Shown: positions 11,142-23,861 of the stretch, one piece after another
Layout: each line of letters starts with the position of its first letter
Position numbering within the stretch: position 1 is the first letter of the stretch
NCBI GenBank assembly: GCA_004293445.1
Contig: RDYP01000007.1
Location: 1-64,000, forward strand
Length of the DNA: 64,000 bases
Direction of reading: 5' to 3'
Origin: Verrucomicrobiota bacterium
GTDB taxonomy: Bacteria > Verrucomicrobiota > Verrucomicrobiia > Verrucomicrobiales > Akkermansiaceae
Program-made: the position numbers and the translations under genes
Notes under the pieces: model-generated
What the model was told of the DNA's origin: nothing
Database searches by the model: none
What the model saw: the letters and a program-made list of their open reading frames with translations, nothing else

Positions 11142-11870
11142 ATGGACCTGCCCGAATTCCGCAACCGCTCCGGCGAAAAGCTGGACACCAGCTTTCACCC
11201 CGCATCCCGCGAAGACGTCCTCGTCATCCTCGGCCACGGCTTGACCGGCAACAAGGACCGCCCCCTGCTGCTCGCGCTGGCCGAAGGCCTCGCCGCCCGC
11301 GGCTGGCCTTGCCTGAGGATTTCCTACTCCGGCAACGGTGCCTCGGAAGGCGATTTCCGGGAGGCGACCATCACCAAGGAAAGCGGTGACCTGCGCGCCA
11401 TCCTCGATGCCCTACCGCCGAATCTCAAGATCGCCTACGCCGGTCACAGCATGGGCGGCGCGGTCGGCTTGACGACTGCCGCCGACGACGAGCGGATCCG
11501 CGTGCTCGTGAGCCTCGCCGGAATGGTCCGCACCGACGACTTCTGCGAGCGCGAGTTCGGTTCCGTGAGTCCGGACAAAGGCTGCATGTGGGAAGATCCG
11601 GAATTCCCCCTGTCGCAACATTTCGTCGATGATCTCACCAGCACCGGCGATCTCTTCGACGAAGCCGCCCGCGTCAGCGCGCCTTGGCTGCTGATTCACG
11701 GCACGGAGGACGATGTTGTTCTGATCGAAGACAGCCGCGACGCTTACGACACCGCCGAGGAGCCGAAGCGGCTGGTCGAGATCCGGGGAGCAGGGCATTC
11801 CTTCGACGAAAACAGCTACCCGCAAGTCGTCGCGGAAGTCGCCGACTGGCTCGACGCCCACCTGCGCTGA
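11142..11870 (+). CDS. Alpha/beta hydrolase
   Basis: GHGLTGNKDRPL; AGHSMGG nucleophile elbow; late GAGHSF histidine. Confidence 0.88.
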   Translation: MDLPEFRNRSGEKLDTSFHPASREDVLVILGHGLTGNKDRPLLLALAEGLAARGWPCLRISYSGNGASEGDFREATITKESGDLRAILDALPPNLKIAYAGHSMGGAVGLTTAADDERIRVLVSLAGMVRTDDFCEREFGSVSPDKGCMWEDPEFPLSQHFVDDLTSTGDLFDEAARVSAPWLLIHGTEDDVVLIEDSRDAYDTAEEPKRLVEIRGAGHSFDENSYPQVVAEVADWLDAHLR

Positions 11871-11925
11871 GACCCGCGGCGCTTGATGAGTGGACATCCG
11901 CCCCCTCTCCCGCTTTCCTCCCGCC

Positions 11926-12690
<765 letters not shown>

Positions 12691-12694
12691 GGGA

Positions 12695-12713
12695 TGTCGA
12701 CCTGAGGTCAACA
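12695..12713. repeat. Short palindrome TGTCGACCTGAGGTCAACA between convergent genes
   Basis: Inverted repeat TGTyGACCT/AGGTCrACA; related to the larger hairpin at 21033-21084. Confidence 0.55.
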
Positions 12714-12739
12714 CGATGTCGACGTGCCGTCGGCCCTCC

Positions 12740-13369
12740 TCAAATCACCTCCAAGCTCGCAAGCACCCGGTCCGCCAGCGAGAAATCGAGGCACGCGGTC
12801 GTTCGGTTCGGCACGGCCCACACGTTCAGCCCAGCCGCCTTCGCCGACTTCACACCGTTCAGCGAGTCCTCGATCGCCACGCATTCGCCGGCGGGAAGAC
12901 CCAGCCGCCGCACCGCCTCCAGCCACAAGTCGGGCGCGGGCTTGATCCGTGGCGCATCGCCGCGACAGACGACCTCGCGGAAGTACGATCTCAGCCGTAG
13001 TTTCTCCAGCCAGCCATCGACCCACGAATGGGACGAGCTCGACACCACTGCCAGCGGCACCTCAAGCGCCGCGAGCTTTTCGAGCAGTGCGACCACCCCT
13101 GGCATCGGTCCGGCCAGCTCCAGATCGCGACGAATTTCCACCTGCCGGTCCTCGTCGAGCTGATGCCAGTCAAAACTCCGGCCGGTCAGTTCTTCGAGAT
13201 GGACCTTCGGCGACCAAGTATCGAAGTCCGAGCCGATGCACTGGGTGTAAGTCTCCAGCAGCAGCGGATGCCCGTGAGCAAGAAAAGTGCGGTGCCAAGC
13301 CTCATAAATCGACCACTCGGTATCCACGAGGATCCCGTCGAAGTCGAACAGCACGGCCGAAAATTGCAT
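12740..13369 (-). CDS. HAD-superfamily hydrolase (beta-phosphoglucomutase-like)
   Basis: MQFSAVLFDFDGILVDTEWSIYEAW; VVSSSSHSWVDGWLEKLRLRSYF; KPAPDLWLEAVRRLG; CVAIEDSLNGVKSAKAAGLNVWAV. Confidence 0.92.
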   Translation of the reverse strand: MQFSAVLFDFDGILVDTEWSIYEAWHRTFLAHGHPLLLETYTQCIGSDFDTWSPKVHLEELTGRSFDWHQLDEDRQVEIRRDLELAGPMPGVVALLEKLAALEVPLAVVSSSSHSWVDGWLEKLRLRSYFREVVCRGDAPRIKPAPDLWLEAVRRLGLPAGECVAIEDSLNGVKSAKAAGLNVWAVPNRTTACLDFSLADRVLASLEVI

Positions 13370-13500
13370 GCGCGGGGGATGACCGCGGACCGCCCGCCGT
13401 GCAAGCCCGGTTTGACAGGCGACCGGGCTCAGCGTCCTGTGCAACTCGGAAACCCCGATCGGCCCCAGCCGAATTTCGGTTTTCAAAGACTGAACCTCAA

Positions 13501-13757
13501 GGTGTCTTCCGGGGAGCACACGCGCCCCCGCGTGTCGTTTCCGGCGCCCCCGCCGGAAACCTGCTGGACCCCACCCGAAAACCCCCACCCACTTCGGAAA
13601 TGCCCCAGCGAGGGTCATGTCCCCCGCCCCAGAGAACGCCAATCCGCCCGACCTGCGAGCAACCTGCTTCGATCTTGATTCCGCTTATTTGCAGTGGATT
13701 GCGATTTTTGTAGCTACGGCATCCCTTGCATCGGGGTGGATTCAAAATTCAAGGACT
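13501..13757 (+). repeat. ~257-bp repeat, copy A of an inverted pair
   Basis: GGTGTCTTCCGGGGAGCACACGCGCCC...GGATTCAAAATTCAAGGACT; reverse-complement copy at 15368-15627. Contains hairpins ACACGCG-CCCC-CGCGTGT and GTTTCCGGCG-CCCC-CGCCGGAAAC. Confidence 0.85.
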
Positions 13758-13810
13758 GCCCCGCGGGCCACTGAGAGGCTGAGATGCTGAAATGGAAAAG
13801 TGCTGGGTGA

Positions 13811-14257
13811 TCACTGATCGGTTATCAGGGTGGGATGATTGGCCTTGAGCCAGGCGGTGACATCGGCGCGGAGTTCTTTGTTGTATTCCCGGAGTTCATC
13901 GGCCTCGGACTGGCTGACGGTGCCCGCGGTGTCGTATTCGGCGGTGTTGCGTTTGGCGCGGCAGGTATCGAGGTAGTCGGCATCATCCTTGCGCTCGTTC
14001 CCGAGGATGAGGGGCAGGGCGGCGAGGGTGCGGTAGTGGGCGAGGTTTTTCTCCGGGCGGTATCCGCTGGCGTAAAGCAGGATGGTGCAGAGTTTGAGTG
14101 CGGCATTGTAGGCGATGCCGAACTGCCAGTCCGGCGAGAGGTCGCGCTTGGAGTCCTCCAGATCGCGGTCCACGATGGCGAGGAGATCGGCGATCTGGGC
14201 CGGGGTGGTTTGGTGGGATTGGAGCCAACCGTTAGCCTTCCATTGCTGCAAGCGCAT
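13811..14257 (-). CDS. HEPN-domain protein (putative toxin/RNase partner of MNT)
   Basis: Helical ~148 aa protein with YNAALKLCTILLYASGYRPEKNLAHYRTL and RAKRNTAEYD (RNxxEYD, a HEPN-type motif). Overlaps the upstream MNT gene. Confidence 0.72.
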   Translation of the reverse strand: MRLQQWKANGWLQSHQTTPAQIADLLAIVDRDLEDSKRDLSPDWQFGIAYNAALKLCTILLYASGYRPEKNLAHYRTLAALPLILGNERKDDADYLDTCRAKRNTAEYDTAGTVSQSEADELREYNKELRADVTAWLKANHPTLITDQ

Positions 14258-14819
14258 CGGAACCTCCTTTCAGCCAGAGTTTCGGTTCGGTGGAGACGCG
14301 GGCGGCGAAGGCGTCGTTTTTCCGGCGTTTTTCCCGCCATTCGGCGGCGGTGAGACAGACCGGGTTGATTTCACGGCCGAGTTCATCGGCCACACCACGG
14401 AGGGCAGGCGTGATTTTCCGCAGGCCGGTGCTGCCGATGACGAGAAGATCCACGTCACTTTTTCCGGTGGCGGTGCCAGCTGCGACGGAGCCGAAGACGA
14501 AGGCCAAGTCGATGCCATCGACGGTGGACAGAGCGCGGGAAAGTCCGGATGTGATTCCCGAGGTTTTGAGAACGAGGCCGCGGAGTTCCGGAAAGAGCGG
14601 ATGGGAGGAGTTGGCGCGGTAGTAGAGGCGGTTTCCGTCGCGGCGGGTGAGGACCAGTTCCTTGGAGGCGAGCGAGGTGAGTTCCTTCTGAAGGGCCGCA
14701 GGACTTAGCGAGGCGAGCCGCGCGAGGTCGCGCAGGTGGATTTCCTGATCTCCGGTCTCGAAGAGCAGGCGGAGGATTTCCGCCCGGGTCTTGGGAAAGA
14801 GATCTAAGAGCGTGCTCAT
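14232..14819 (-). CDS. HTH + minimal nucleotidyltransferase (MNT) protein
   Basis: N-terminal winged-HTH (AEILRLLFETGDQEIHLRDLARLASLSPAALQKELTSL); nucleotidyltransferase motif AFVFGSVAAGTATGKSDVDLLVIG. Confidence 0.85.
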   Translation of the reverse strand: MSTLLDLFPKTRAEILRLLFETGDQEIHLRDLARLASLSPAALQKELTSLASKELVLTRRDGNRLYYRANSSHPLFPELRGLVLKTSGITSGLSRALSTVDGIDLAFVFGSVAAGTATGKSDVDLLVIGSTGLRKITPALRGVADELGREINPVCLTAAEWREKRRKNDAFAARVSTEPKLWLKGGSDALAAMEG

Positions 14820-14820
14820 T

Positions 14821-14858
14821 GTTCAAAATTAGTGAACGATTGTTCAAACAAAGTAAAC
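14821..14858 (-). promoter_or_regulatory. Tandem inverted-repeat operator candidate at the MNT start codon
   Basis: GTTCA-N7-TGAAC-N4-GTTCA-N7-TAAAC, one base upstream of the ATG at 14819. Confidence 0.55.
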
Positions 14859-14943
14859 AGTGGATTCGTGGTTTGCGGTGTTAGGAGGATTTGACGATGG
14901 CGAGCTGACCCGAATGGCGCGGGATTAAGGCCAATCTCGCGCG

Positions 14944-14955
14944 CCCCCCCCCCCC
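14944..14955. repeat. 12-bp poly-C homopolymer tract
   Basis: gcg-cccccccccccc-gcg in the intergenic region. Confidence 0.85.
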
Positions 14956-14995
14956 GCGAAATCAGCACTCCGGGGGCTGAAAGCAGGATTAATCC

Positions 14996-15287
14996 CTATT
15001 GCCTCAAAAGTTTTGACACCGGGGGAGGTTGGCTGCGGGCGGCCAGGGAGTCACGGTCGGAACGCACGGCGGCGGCGGCATCCATACGGATTCCCTGCCG
15101 CACCATCACCAGAACGCCATTCTCGATCACCCCCTGAGCCATCACCGGAGGCTCCGGGCAAATGTCGATGCGGTTCGGGCTGACATCAGCGCGAACCTGA
15201 TCGCCCGGCTTCATGCCAAGGACCCGCAGGGCTGGTGTTCGGCAACACCAGCCTGCCGACTTCATCGAGACCGAGCGTGGCGTCCAT
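14996..15287 (-). pseudogene. Frameshifted AbrB/MazE/SpoVT-family antitoxin
   Basis: Frame 1 from ATG 15287: MDATLGLDEVGRLVLPNT; continues in another frame as PALRVLGMKPGDQVRADVSPNRIDICPEP...GVIENGVLVMVRQGIRMDAAAAVRSDRD, stop at 14996. Total span 292 nt, i.e. one nt out of frame. Confidence 0.65.
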
Positions 15288-15367
15288 GTAAATCCTATGC
15301 CACATCCCAAGGCCCTTGGCAAGCCGACGCGTCCCTCCGATGCAGAGCGATGTGGACCACGGGGGTT

Positions 15368-15627
15368 AGTCCTTGAATTTTGAATCCACCCCAAATGCCA
15401 GGCATTCCGCAGCCGAAAAAATCGTAATCCACTGAAAATAAGCGAAATCAAGATCGAGGCGGACTGCTCGCAGGTCGGGCAATTTGGAGGTCTCTGAGGC
15501 GGGGCAAATGACCCTACCTGAGTCACTGCTGAAGTGGGGCTGGGGGGTTTGGGGTTGGGTCCAGCAGGTTTCCGGCGGGGGCGCCGGAAACAACACGCGA
15601 GGGCGCGTGTGCTCCCCGAAAGACACC
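15368..15627 (-). repeat. ~260-bp repeat, copy B (inverted relative to copy A)
   Basis: Reverse complement aligns end to end with 13501-13757, including both hairpins and the shared terminus GGATTCAAAATTCAAGGACT. Confidence 0.85.
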
Positions 15628-15800
15628 CCGGGCGTCGATCATCGAATCCTGCAGATAGGCCTCACCGAATCGCAATGCGCCCAGTGCACAGAACCTGAAA
15701 TGGGATTGGTCCTAGCCGATTCACGTTCTTGCATCGGGCCGGTGCTCTCTGTCGGAGAGGGCCTGTCTCTTCGAGGTGCTCCGTCGAATCTTGCCCCAGC

Positions 15801-17591
15801 TCAATCCAGCTGGATTCGCAGGTCGGGGCCGATGAGCTGGACTTTGCCGTCGGCGCAGCTCGCAGTCCGTCGCAGGACTTTCGCGAGCACGCCGCGCACG
15901 GGCTGCGGCAGAGCTGCTGCCTGCGTTTCGTCCAAGGTGGCACGCAAGGCCGCAGCGATCGGCGAGCGACGCGCACCCATGCGGATAATCTCATCATCAG
16001 CCGGCTCTTCCGGCGCGGCGAACAGCCCTTCAAGCGCGCTCTTCGGCTCGGGCAGCAACTTGGCGGAATCCGTATCCAAGCCGGCTTTCTTCGCAACATG
16101 AGCGATCGCCTCACCGAGCCCGCCAAGCTCGTCCACCAAACCCAACTCCAGCGCACGACGCCCGGTAAAGACACGTCCGCCCGCCATCGATTCCAACTCG
16201 CCCTTGAGCCGATCGCCACGACCGTCCTCGATCCGCTTTTTAAAGGTCCCGTAGACCTGAAGCATCGATTCTCGCACCCGCTTCGACTCGTCCGCCGTGA
16301 AGGGCCGGAACATCGAGTCCGCCCCAGCATTCTTCCCACGCTGAGTGGAATGACTGCTGATACCGAGCTTCTCCATCGCTCCCCCGAGAACGAACTTCAT
16401 CCCGACGACACCGATCGACCCGGTCACGGTCCCCTCCTCCGCGAAAATCCGGTCGGCACCGCTGGCCACATAATAGCCGCCACTGGCCGCCACCTCACCC
16501 ATCGACACCACGAAAGGCCGCCCCGCCGCCTTCCATTCATCGGTCGCCTCCCACAGCACCTCGCTAGCAAGCGCCGAACCCCCGGGTGAATCGACCCGCA
16601 GCACCAGCCCCTTAGCCCGCTCATCCTTGAGCAAGCTCAGGATCTCAGCCCGCACCGGCGCGATCGATTCATTGGAAATCTCACCTTCCAAAGCGACCAC
16701 CGCAAGATAGTCGCGCTTGCCGCCCTTCGCCTCTTCATCCTGAAACATCAGCTTGAAGAGATCGAAAATTCCCTCGATCTCCGGCCCATCGAGATCGGGC
16801 AAGGCGTAGCGATGATCGATCTCCGCGCCCTCGTAGGCCGCTTTCACTGCCTTCGAAAAATCCGTGCGATGACTCAACGCGTCGACCAAACCCGCCTCCT
16901 TTGCCGCAGACGCCGTGAAAGTCCCGAGATCCACCATTGCCCGCACCTTCTTCGGCTCGACCTTCCGCCCCTCGGCGACCTGCGATACGATCTGTTCGAA
17001 GATCCCGTTGATCAATTCCTCCTGCTGGCTCCGCGCGAAGTCGCTGGGACCAGTGCGGTAGAATTCTTCGCCGAAACTTTTGAAGTCTCCGATGTGGATC
17101 ACATCTGCGACCACTCCCGCCTTGTCCAACAAGCCCTTAAAATACAGCGACTCCGCATGAATGCCGCTGAACGACACGTCGCCCTCGGGCATCAAGGTGA
17201 AATGATTGGCGGCCGAGCCAAGCAGGGCGGTCGCGTTGGTGTAAGCGTCACTGTAGAGCCAGACGTCCTTCCCGGCGGCACGCGCGGATAGCAGGCGCCG
17301 GCGGATCTCCTGAATCTGCGAAAGCCCAAGAGCCGCATCATCGACATCGAGCACGATCGCTTTCACCCGGGGATCCGCCGCGGCATCGCCAAGGCTGCGG
17401 GTGATGTCGAACAAGGTCAGCGGCCGCGCCGAGTCCATCTCCAGACCACCGAGAAGCGAGGGATCGCTCTGCCCCGACTCGGAAATCAGGCCTTCGAGGT
17501 CATAGATCGCGACGATCGGCTTTTCTTCCTCCTCCGCCATCAGCGGAACGACGGAAACGAGGCAAGCGACGATGGCGGGAATGGCTTTCAT
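15801..17591 (-). CDS. sppA: Signal peptide peptidase SppA (protease IV)
   Basis: Start MKAIPAIVACLVSVVPLMAEE; LRVDSPGGSALASEVLW, SMGEVAASGGYYVASGADRIFAEEGTVTGSIGVVG. Confidence 0.93.
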   Translation of the reverse strand: MKAIPAIVACLVSVVPLMAEEEEKPIVAIYDLEGLISESGQSDPSLLGGLEMDSARPLTLFDITRSLGDAAADPRVKAIVLDVDDAALGLSQIQEIRRRLLSARAAGKDVWLYSDAYTNATALLGSAANHFTLMPEGDVSFSGIHAESLYFKGLLDKAGVVADVIHIGDFKSFGEEFYRTGPSDFARSQQEELINGIFEQIVSQVAEGRKVEPKKVRAMVDLGTFTASAAKEAGLVDALSHRTDFSKAVKAAYEGAEIDHRYALPDLDGPEIEGIFDLFKLMFQDEEAKGGKRDYLAVVALEGEISNESIAPVRAEILSLLKDERAKGLVLRVDSPGGSALASEVLWEATDEWKAAGRPFVVSMGEVAASGGYYVASGADRIFAEEGTVTGSIGVVGMKFVLGGAMEKLGISSHSTQRGKNAGADSMFRPFTADESKRVRESMLQVYGTFKKRIEDGRGDRLKGELESMAGGRVFTGRRALELGLVDELGGLGEAIAHVAKKAGLDTDSAKLLPEPKSALEGLFAAPEEPADDEIIRMGARRSPIAAALRATLDETQAAALPQPVRGVLAKVLRRTASCADGKVQLIGPDLRIQLD

Positions 17592-17816
17592 TTCGTTAAA
17601 ACAGCGACACCAGCGGCTCCTTCGCCGTCGGAAGGTTGTTTGATTACAAGCGGAAACCCCGGCCTGCAAGCGCGGGACCAGCCCCGTCGTCCGAAGCCCC
17701 CGATGACGACTCCCGCCAAGTTCCCGCAGAAGCTTTTCAAGCAACCCTTTACAAGCCCGGCCGACCCTGCGAAATACCCCGAAATTTAGTCCCCGCGCGC
17801 CTGCCGCCGTCCTGCC

Positions 17817-21026
<3,210 letters not shown>

Positions 21027-21032
21027 GCTTGA

Positions 21033-21084
21033 GGAGTGTCGACCTGTGGTCGACTATGCCGTGTTGACCACAGGTCAACACTCC
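21033..21084. terminator. Long hairpin between convergent genes (candidate bidirectional terminator)
   Basis: GGAGTGTCGACCTGTGGTCGAC - tatgccgt - GTTGACCACAGGTCAACACTCC; 22-bp stem with one mismatch and one wobble. Confidence 0.6.
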
Positions 21085-21608
21085 TTACGGCTGCGCACGA
21101 TCCACCCCAGAAACACCAAACCCGCCAACCCGCCCGCCGCGTAGCAGGTGAGCTGGATGGTCTGGGTGATCAGGAGCGGCTTGGAGAAATCCGGATACAT
21201 CGCCGCCGGATAAAGCGGCCGCCCGGTCTTCCACACCCAAGCACCGGCCAGCAATCCGGCGGCTTCGGTGACGAGAATCCCCCACGGTACCGCCTTCAGC
21301 ATCGTTCCCGGCGCAAGCTTCGGCCGACTGCCCGCGCGGCCAAGGAACAAGGCCGCCAGCCCGAGGATCAGGCCCGGCCCGACCGACGCGCGAAAGCCCC
21401 AAGCGAGCGCCAGCAGCGTCAGGTTCCCGATCCCCCACAGCGGCGGATGCCACTCGGTGAAATGCTCCGGCGCGATCCGGATCAGATAAAGATCGTGCGC
21501 GACACAGTAGGCGAAAACCTGCGCCCAGACGCCGAGGATGATGGCATAGGTCACAGAACGCTTCTCCTCCAAGCGAGGAAAGCGGGGTTTCCGGTCCACG
21601 GAACTCAT
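21075..21608 (-). CDS. Multi-pass membrane protein of unknown function
   Basis: MSSVDRKPRFPRLEEKRSVTYAIILGVWAQVFAYCVAH... with several hydrophobic segments. Confidence 0.6.
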   Translation of the reverse strand: MSSVDRKPRFPRLEEKRSVTYAIILGVWAQVFAYCVAHDLYLIRIAPEHFTEWHPPLWGIGNLTLLALAWGFRASVGPGLILGLAALFLGRAGSRPKLAPGTMLKAVPWGILVTEAAGLLAGAWVWKTGRPLYPAAMYPDFSKPLLITQTIQLTCYAAGGLAGLVFLGWIVRSRKEC

Positions 21609-21733
21609 CGCTACCAAGAATCGACCTCCGACCCGCGAGCGACAAGTCCCGATTAGCCAGAAGACCCGCATCACGGAAACGGCCGGGATCGCTCCCGGCC
21701 GCTTTTGAAACCAACTCGAACGCCGCAGCGTCT

Positions 21734-23152
21734 TCAGCCGATGACCTCGGGCCAATCCGTGTGGAACATCTCGCCGCGCGGCTTGTCGACGCGCTCGTAG
21801 GTGTGGGCACCGAAGAAGTCCCGTTGCGCCTGAAGCAGATTGGCCGGCAGCACCGCGCTACGATAGCTATCGTAGTAGCCAAGCGAGGCGCTGAAGGCCG
21901 GCACTGGAATCCCGGCGAGGGTTGCCAAGCTGATGACCTCGCGCCAGTTCTCCTGGAAGTCGTTCAGCAACTCCGTGAAATAGGGGGCCAGCATCAGATT
22001 GCTGAGCTGAGGATTGCTGCGATAGGCGTCCGTGATGTGATTGAGGAAGCGGGCACGGATGATGCAGCCACCGCGCCAGATGGCGGCGATCTTACCGAGA
22101 TCCAAATCCCAGCCCTTCTCCTTGCCCATGGTGGCGATCAGATCGAGACCCTGTGCGTAAGAGATGATCTTCGAGGCGAAGAGCGCGTCGTGCACCTTCT
22201 TGACCAGCTTCTTCTTTTTCACGTCGATTTCGGGCTTCGGTCCTTCGAGCACCTTGCTGGCGGCGACCCGCTGGTCCTTCATCGAGGACAGGATGCGCGC
22301 TTCAACGGCGGCATTGATGGTGGAGATGACCACGGTGTTCTCGACCGCGTTCATGATGGTCCACTTGCCGGTGCCCTTCTGCCCAGCGGTGTCGAGGATC
22401 TGCTCGACGAGGGCCTTGCCGCTTTCCTTGTCGGTCTGCTCGAAAATTTTGGAGGTGATTTGAATCAGGTAGGACTCGAGGTCGCCGTTGTTCCAGTCGG
22501 TGAAGACCTCGGCCAGTTCCTCGGCGTCGAAGCCCGCAGCCTTGAAAATGTTGTAGGCCTCGCAGATGAGCTGCATGTCGCCGTATTCGATGCCGTTGTG
22601 AATCATCTTCACGTAGTGACCCGCACCGCCGGGCCCGATGTGGGTCACGCAGGGCTCGCCATCGACCTTCGCGGAAATGCTCTCGAAGATCGGCTTCATC
22701 ACGTCCCAAGTGGAGGCGGGGCCGCCGGGCATGATCGATGGACCCTTGCGGGCGCCTTCCTCACCGCCGGAAACGCCAGCACCGATGAAACGGAAACCGA
22801 GGTCGCCGAGCCACTTGTCGCGGCGCTCGGTGTCGGTGTAGAGCGAGTTGCCGCCGTCGATGATGATGTCGCCCTTGTCGAGCAATGGAATCAGCGACTC
22901 GATGACCGCGTCGACCGGGCCGCCGGCCTTGACCATGATCATCACCTTGCGCGGAGAAGCCAGAGACTGGACGAACTCCTCAAGGGACTTCGCACCGACC
23001 AACTTCTTGTCGGGATGGGCTGAGACGAATTCCTCGGTAACCGAGGTCGTGCGGTTGTAAACGGAAACCTGGAAGCCGCGGGATTCCACGTTCAGGACGA
23101 GGTTTTGACCCATGACGGCCAGGCCGATGAGGCCGAAATCGCTGTTGCTCAT
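21734..23152 (-). CDS. gnd: 6-phosphogluconate dehydrogenase, decarboxylating
   Basis: FGLIGLAVMGQNLVLNVESRGF; GAGVSGGEEGARKGPSIMPGG; ends with the GxFHTDWP-type C-terminus. Confidence 0.97.
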   Translation of the reverse strand: MSNSDFGLIGLAVMGQNLVLNVESRGFQVSVYNRTTSVTEEFVSAHPDKKLVGAKSLEEFVQSLASPRKVMIMVKAGGPVDAVIESLIPLLDKGDIIIDGGNSLYTDTERRDKWLGDLGFRFIGAGVSGGEEGARKGPSIMPGGPASTWDVMKPIFESISAKVDGEPCVTHIGPGGAGHYVKMIHNGIEYGDMQLICEAYNIFKAAGFDAEELAEVFTDWNNGDLESYLIQITSKIFEQTDKESGKALVEQILDTAGQKGTGKWTIMNAVENTVVISTINAAVEARILSSMKDQRVAASKVLEGPKPEIDVKKKKLVKKVHDALFASKIISYAQGLDLIATMGKEKGWDLDLGKIAAIWRGGCIIRARFLNHITDAYRSNPQLSNLMLAPYFTELLNDFQENWREVISLATLAGIPVPAFSASLGYYDSYRSAVLPANLLQAQRDFFGAHTYERVDKPRGEMFHTDWPEVIG

Positions 23153-23253
23153 GATCTTGAAACGGTTCTGGAAACGGCGGGGGGTTTAGGGAAGAGCGGA
23201 CGCGGGTGCAACCCCTTGTTGCCATCATGCCATGTATTCCCCACATTCGCCGC

Positions 23254-23853
23254 GTGAACCTGCCAAATGCGATCACCCTTTCCCGCCTGGTGCTAACCGG
23301 CGTTTTCGTCGCTGCGGTGGGCTTCCCGGGCAACCCCGGCTACGCAGTGGCCTTGGTAGCTTTCACCGTGGCGGCCGCCACCGATTGGCTGGACGGTCAT
23401 CTCGCCCGCAAGCTCGGACTGGTGACACCGCTGGGAAAACTGCTCGATCCCCTCGCCGACAAGATCCTCGTCTGCGCCGCCTTCGTTTTCTTCTCCGCAC
23501 AAGCGCCCGGCGGCTACCACTGCCCGGTTTGGGTCACCGCCCTGATCATCGCCCGCGAATTTCTCGTCACCGGCCTCCGCCAGATCGCCATGGAAGCCGG
23601 CCAAGTTCTAGCAGCCGATGGACTCGGGAAGTGGAAAACCACCTTTCAGCTGACTTACTGCATCGCCGGTCTGGTCTGGCTGACCTTTTCCGCAATGCCC
23701 GATCCCGGATTCGCGGGCTCGAAACTCCGCGATCTGGCCAGCCCTTCCGCCTGGCTCGCTCCACTGTCGCTGTGGACCGCAGTGGCACTGACACTGGTGT
23801 CCGGGGCGAACTACGTGTGGAATTGCCGACGCCTTCTTGCTGGCCGTTCTTGA
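23254..23853 (+). CDS. pgsA: CDP-diacylglycerol--glycerol-3-phosphate 3-phosphatidyltransferase
   Basis: VNLPNAITLSRLVL; DWLDGHLARKLGLVTPLGKLLDPLADKIL (CDP-alcohol phosphotransferase motif). Confidence 0.93.
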   Translation: MNLPNAITLSRLVLTGVFVAAVGFPGNPGYAVALVAFTVAAATDWLDGHLARKLGLVTPLGKLLDPLADKILVCAAFVFFSAQAPGGYHCPVWVTALIIAREFLVTGLRQIAMEAGQVLAADGLGKWKTTFQLTYCIAGLVWLTFSAMPDPGFAGSKLRDLASPSAWLAPLSLWTAVALTLVSGANYVWNCRRLLAGRS

Positions 23854-23861
23854 CCCGCCAA

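Noticed and set aside
21761-23023. 420-aa plus-strand ORF opposite gnd
   Set aside because: Shadow of 6-phosphogluconate dehydrogenase.
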